Notes under the pieces: model-generated
The model's input: only the letters and a program-made list of their open reading frames with translations
The model's database searches: none
Told to the model about the DNA's origin: nothing
Made by a program: the position numbers and the translations under genes
Source: Clostridia bacterium
GTDB taxonomy: Bacteria > Bacillota > Clostridia > Oscillospirales > CAG-382
Assembly (NCBI GenBank): GCA_900754535.1
Contig: CAAEDF010000123.1
Span: 1 to 6,060 of the forward strand
Direction: 5' to 3'
DNA length: 6,060 bases
In this document: piece after piece, positions 5,308 to 6,060 of the stretch
Layout of the letters: the number at the start of each line of letters is the position of its first letter
How positions within the stretch are numbered: position 1 is the stretch's first letter

Positions 5308-6060
5308 ATGGCCACGAAAAAGTATTTGCTTCTTTTTTTGTGTATCATGCTGTGGATAGCCCTTTTGGGGATATACTTCTTTTTTTCCGGGGCGGATGCC
5401 GGATATTCGTTTTCCGGTGTCATTATAACCGACCAAAGCGGAAACTCTCTTGAAACGGGCGTTGAAGAATACGTAAGCCTTCTGCTTTCCGCCTCGATGC
5501 CGGAGGACTGGCCGATACAGGCGATGATGGCGCAGGCGGTGGTGCTCCGCACCCGGATATACCGCTCGCTTGAGAGCGGAACGGTACACGGCGAAAACAG
5601 ATTCTGCACCGGCTGCAAAAGCTGCTTCCCGTGCGTGAGCGAGCCTTCGGACGCCGCGGTCCGCGCCGCCGAAAGCACGCGCGGCACCGTGCTTTGTTAT
5701 GACGGCAGGCTGATAGACGCATACTTTCATCCCTCGTCCTGCGCTTTTACCGCTTCGGCCGAAGAGGTGCTGGGAACATATATCCCGTATCTGACAAGCG
5801 TCGACACACCCGACGAAAGCGGCTTCCCGGCGTTTGTCAACAGCGTGAGGATATCCGCAGGCGAGCTTGGCGAAAAAATAAAAGCGAGTACGGAGGGCGA
5901 AATATTTATTTCATATTATAACAGCGGCCGCGTGAAAAATCTGTATTTCGGAGAAACGGCCGTGCCGGGCGAAGAGATAGCCGAGACGCTTTCGCTCAAA
6001 TCCCAGTGCTTTGAAGCGGTCCGGGACGGAAGCGACATCGTTTTCACCTCGTACGGCTAC
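5308..6060 (+). CDS. SpoIID/LytB-family protein, C-terminus outside window
   Basis: 251 residues are visible; the frame is still open at the end. The ATG at 5308 follows GGACGGG (5296-5302). One hydrophobic segment (about 5-27) is a membrane anchor. The SpoIID/LytB domain follows: VEEYV (52-56), SMPEDWPIQAMMAQAVVLRTR (63-83), the G-T-V-L-C-Y-D-G strand (126-133), A-Y-F-H-P-S-S (138-144), and PYLTSVDTP (160-168). The last visible residues, TSYGY, are where family members continue into a Gly-His-Gly motif. SpoIID proteins are lytic transglycosylases that thin peptidoglycan with SpoIIP and SpoIIM during forespore engulfment. Two features are odd: the residue before Met-Pro, usually a glutamate thought to be catalytic, is Ser63, and four cysteines form C100-x2-C103-x2-C106-x2-C109 with H94 nearby. 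A non-sporulation LytB-like role cannot be excluded, so no gene symbol is given. Confidence 0.88.
   Translation, partial: MATKKYLLLFLCIMLWIALLGIYFFFSGADAGYSFSGVIITDQSGNSLETGVEEYVSLLLSASMPEDWPIQAMMAQAVVLRTRIYRSLESGTVHGENRFCTGCKSCFPCVSEPSDAAVRAAESTRGTVLCYDGRLIDAYFHPSSCAFTASAEEVLGTYIPYLTSVDTPDESGFPAFVNSVRISAGELGEKIKASTEGEIFISYYNSGRVKNLYFGETAVPGEEIAETLSLKSQCFEAVRDGSDIVFTSYGY

Noticed and set aside
5278..5730. Minus-strand open frames opposite the SpoIID-like gene
   Set aside because: The plus-strand frame contains the recognisable SpoIID/LytB motifs and stays open to the window end; the antisense frames have no motif and Arg-rich shadow composition.

Overview
The window looks like a piece of chromosome from a GC-rich, endospore-forming Clostridia-type Firmicute. 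This is inferred from the genes: a SpoIID/LytB-family protein, an LPETG surface protein with the Gram-positive sorting tail, an AI-2E family permease and a secreted C39-like cysteine peptidase. The promoters are near-consensus housekeeping sigma-A promoters with 17-base spacers, and the start sites include TTG. I see no rRNA, tRNA, CRISPR array, insertion sequence or phage gene.

Left part (1-1600, minus strand): a two-gene unit for exported proteins. The first gene (495-1373) encodes a wall-anchored DUF4430 protein. It overlaps by ATGA the start of the second (1-498, running off the window), an exported helical-repeat protein with a 37-residue period. These are the two domain types that are fused in animal transcobalamin and intrinsic factor, so the pair may be a split extracellular binder of cobalamin or another ligand; this is inference.

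Middle (1515-2344): a 78-residue protein of unknown function (plus strand, own promoter, TTG start) converges on a 114-residue exported, membrane-tethered protein (minus strand). A strong bidirectional terminator separates them. The 114-residue gene has a perfect consensus promoter, TTGACA-17-TATAAT.

Right part (2490-6060): an AI-2E family permease (minus) is divergent from a membrane-anchored C39-like peptidase (plus). Each has a good promoter in the shared 224-base gap, and these promoters fix both start codons downstream of the longest possible ORFs. After the peptidase comes the 5' part of a SpoIID-family gene cut by the window end. In it the glutamate normally preceding the Met-Pro motif is serine, and there is a regular CxxCxxCxxC cluster.

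Almost every product is exported or membrane-bound, so this is a cell-surface region. The strongest candidates for something not yet described are the split toroid/DUF4430 pair and the altered SpoIID-like protein.
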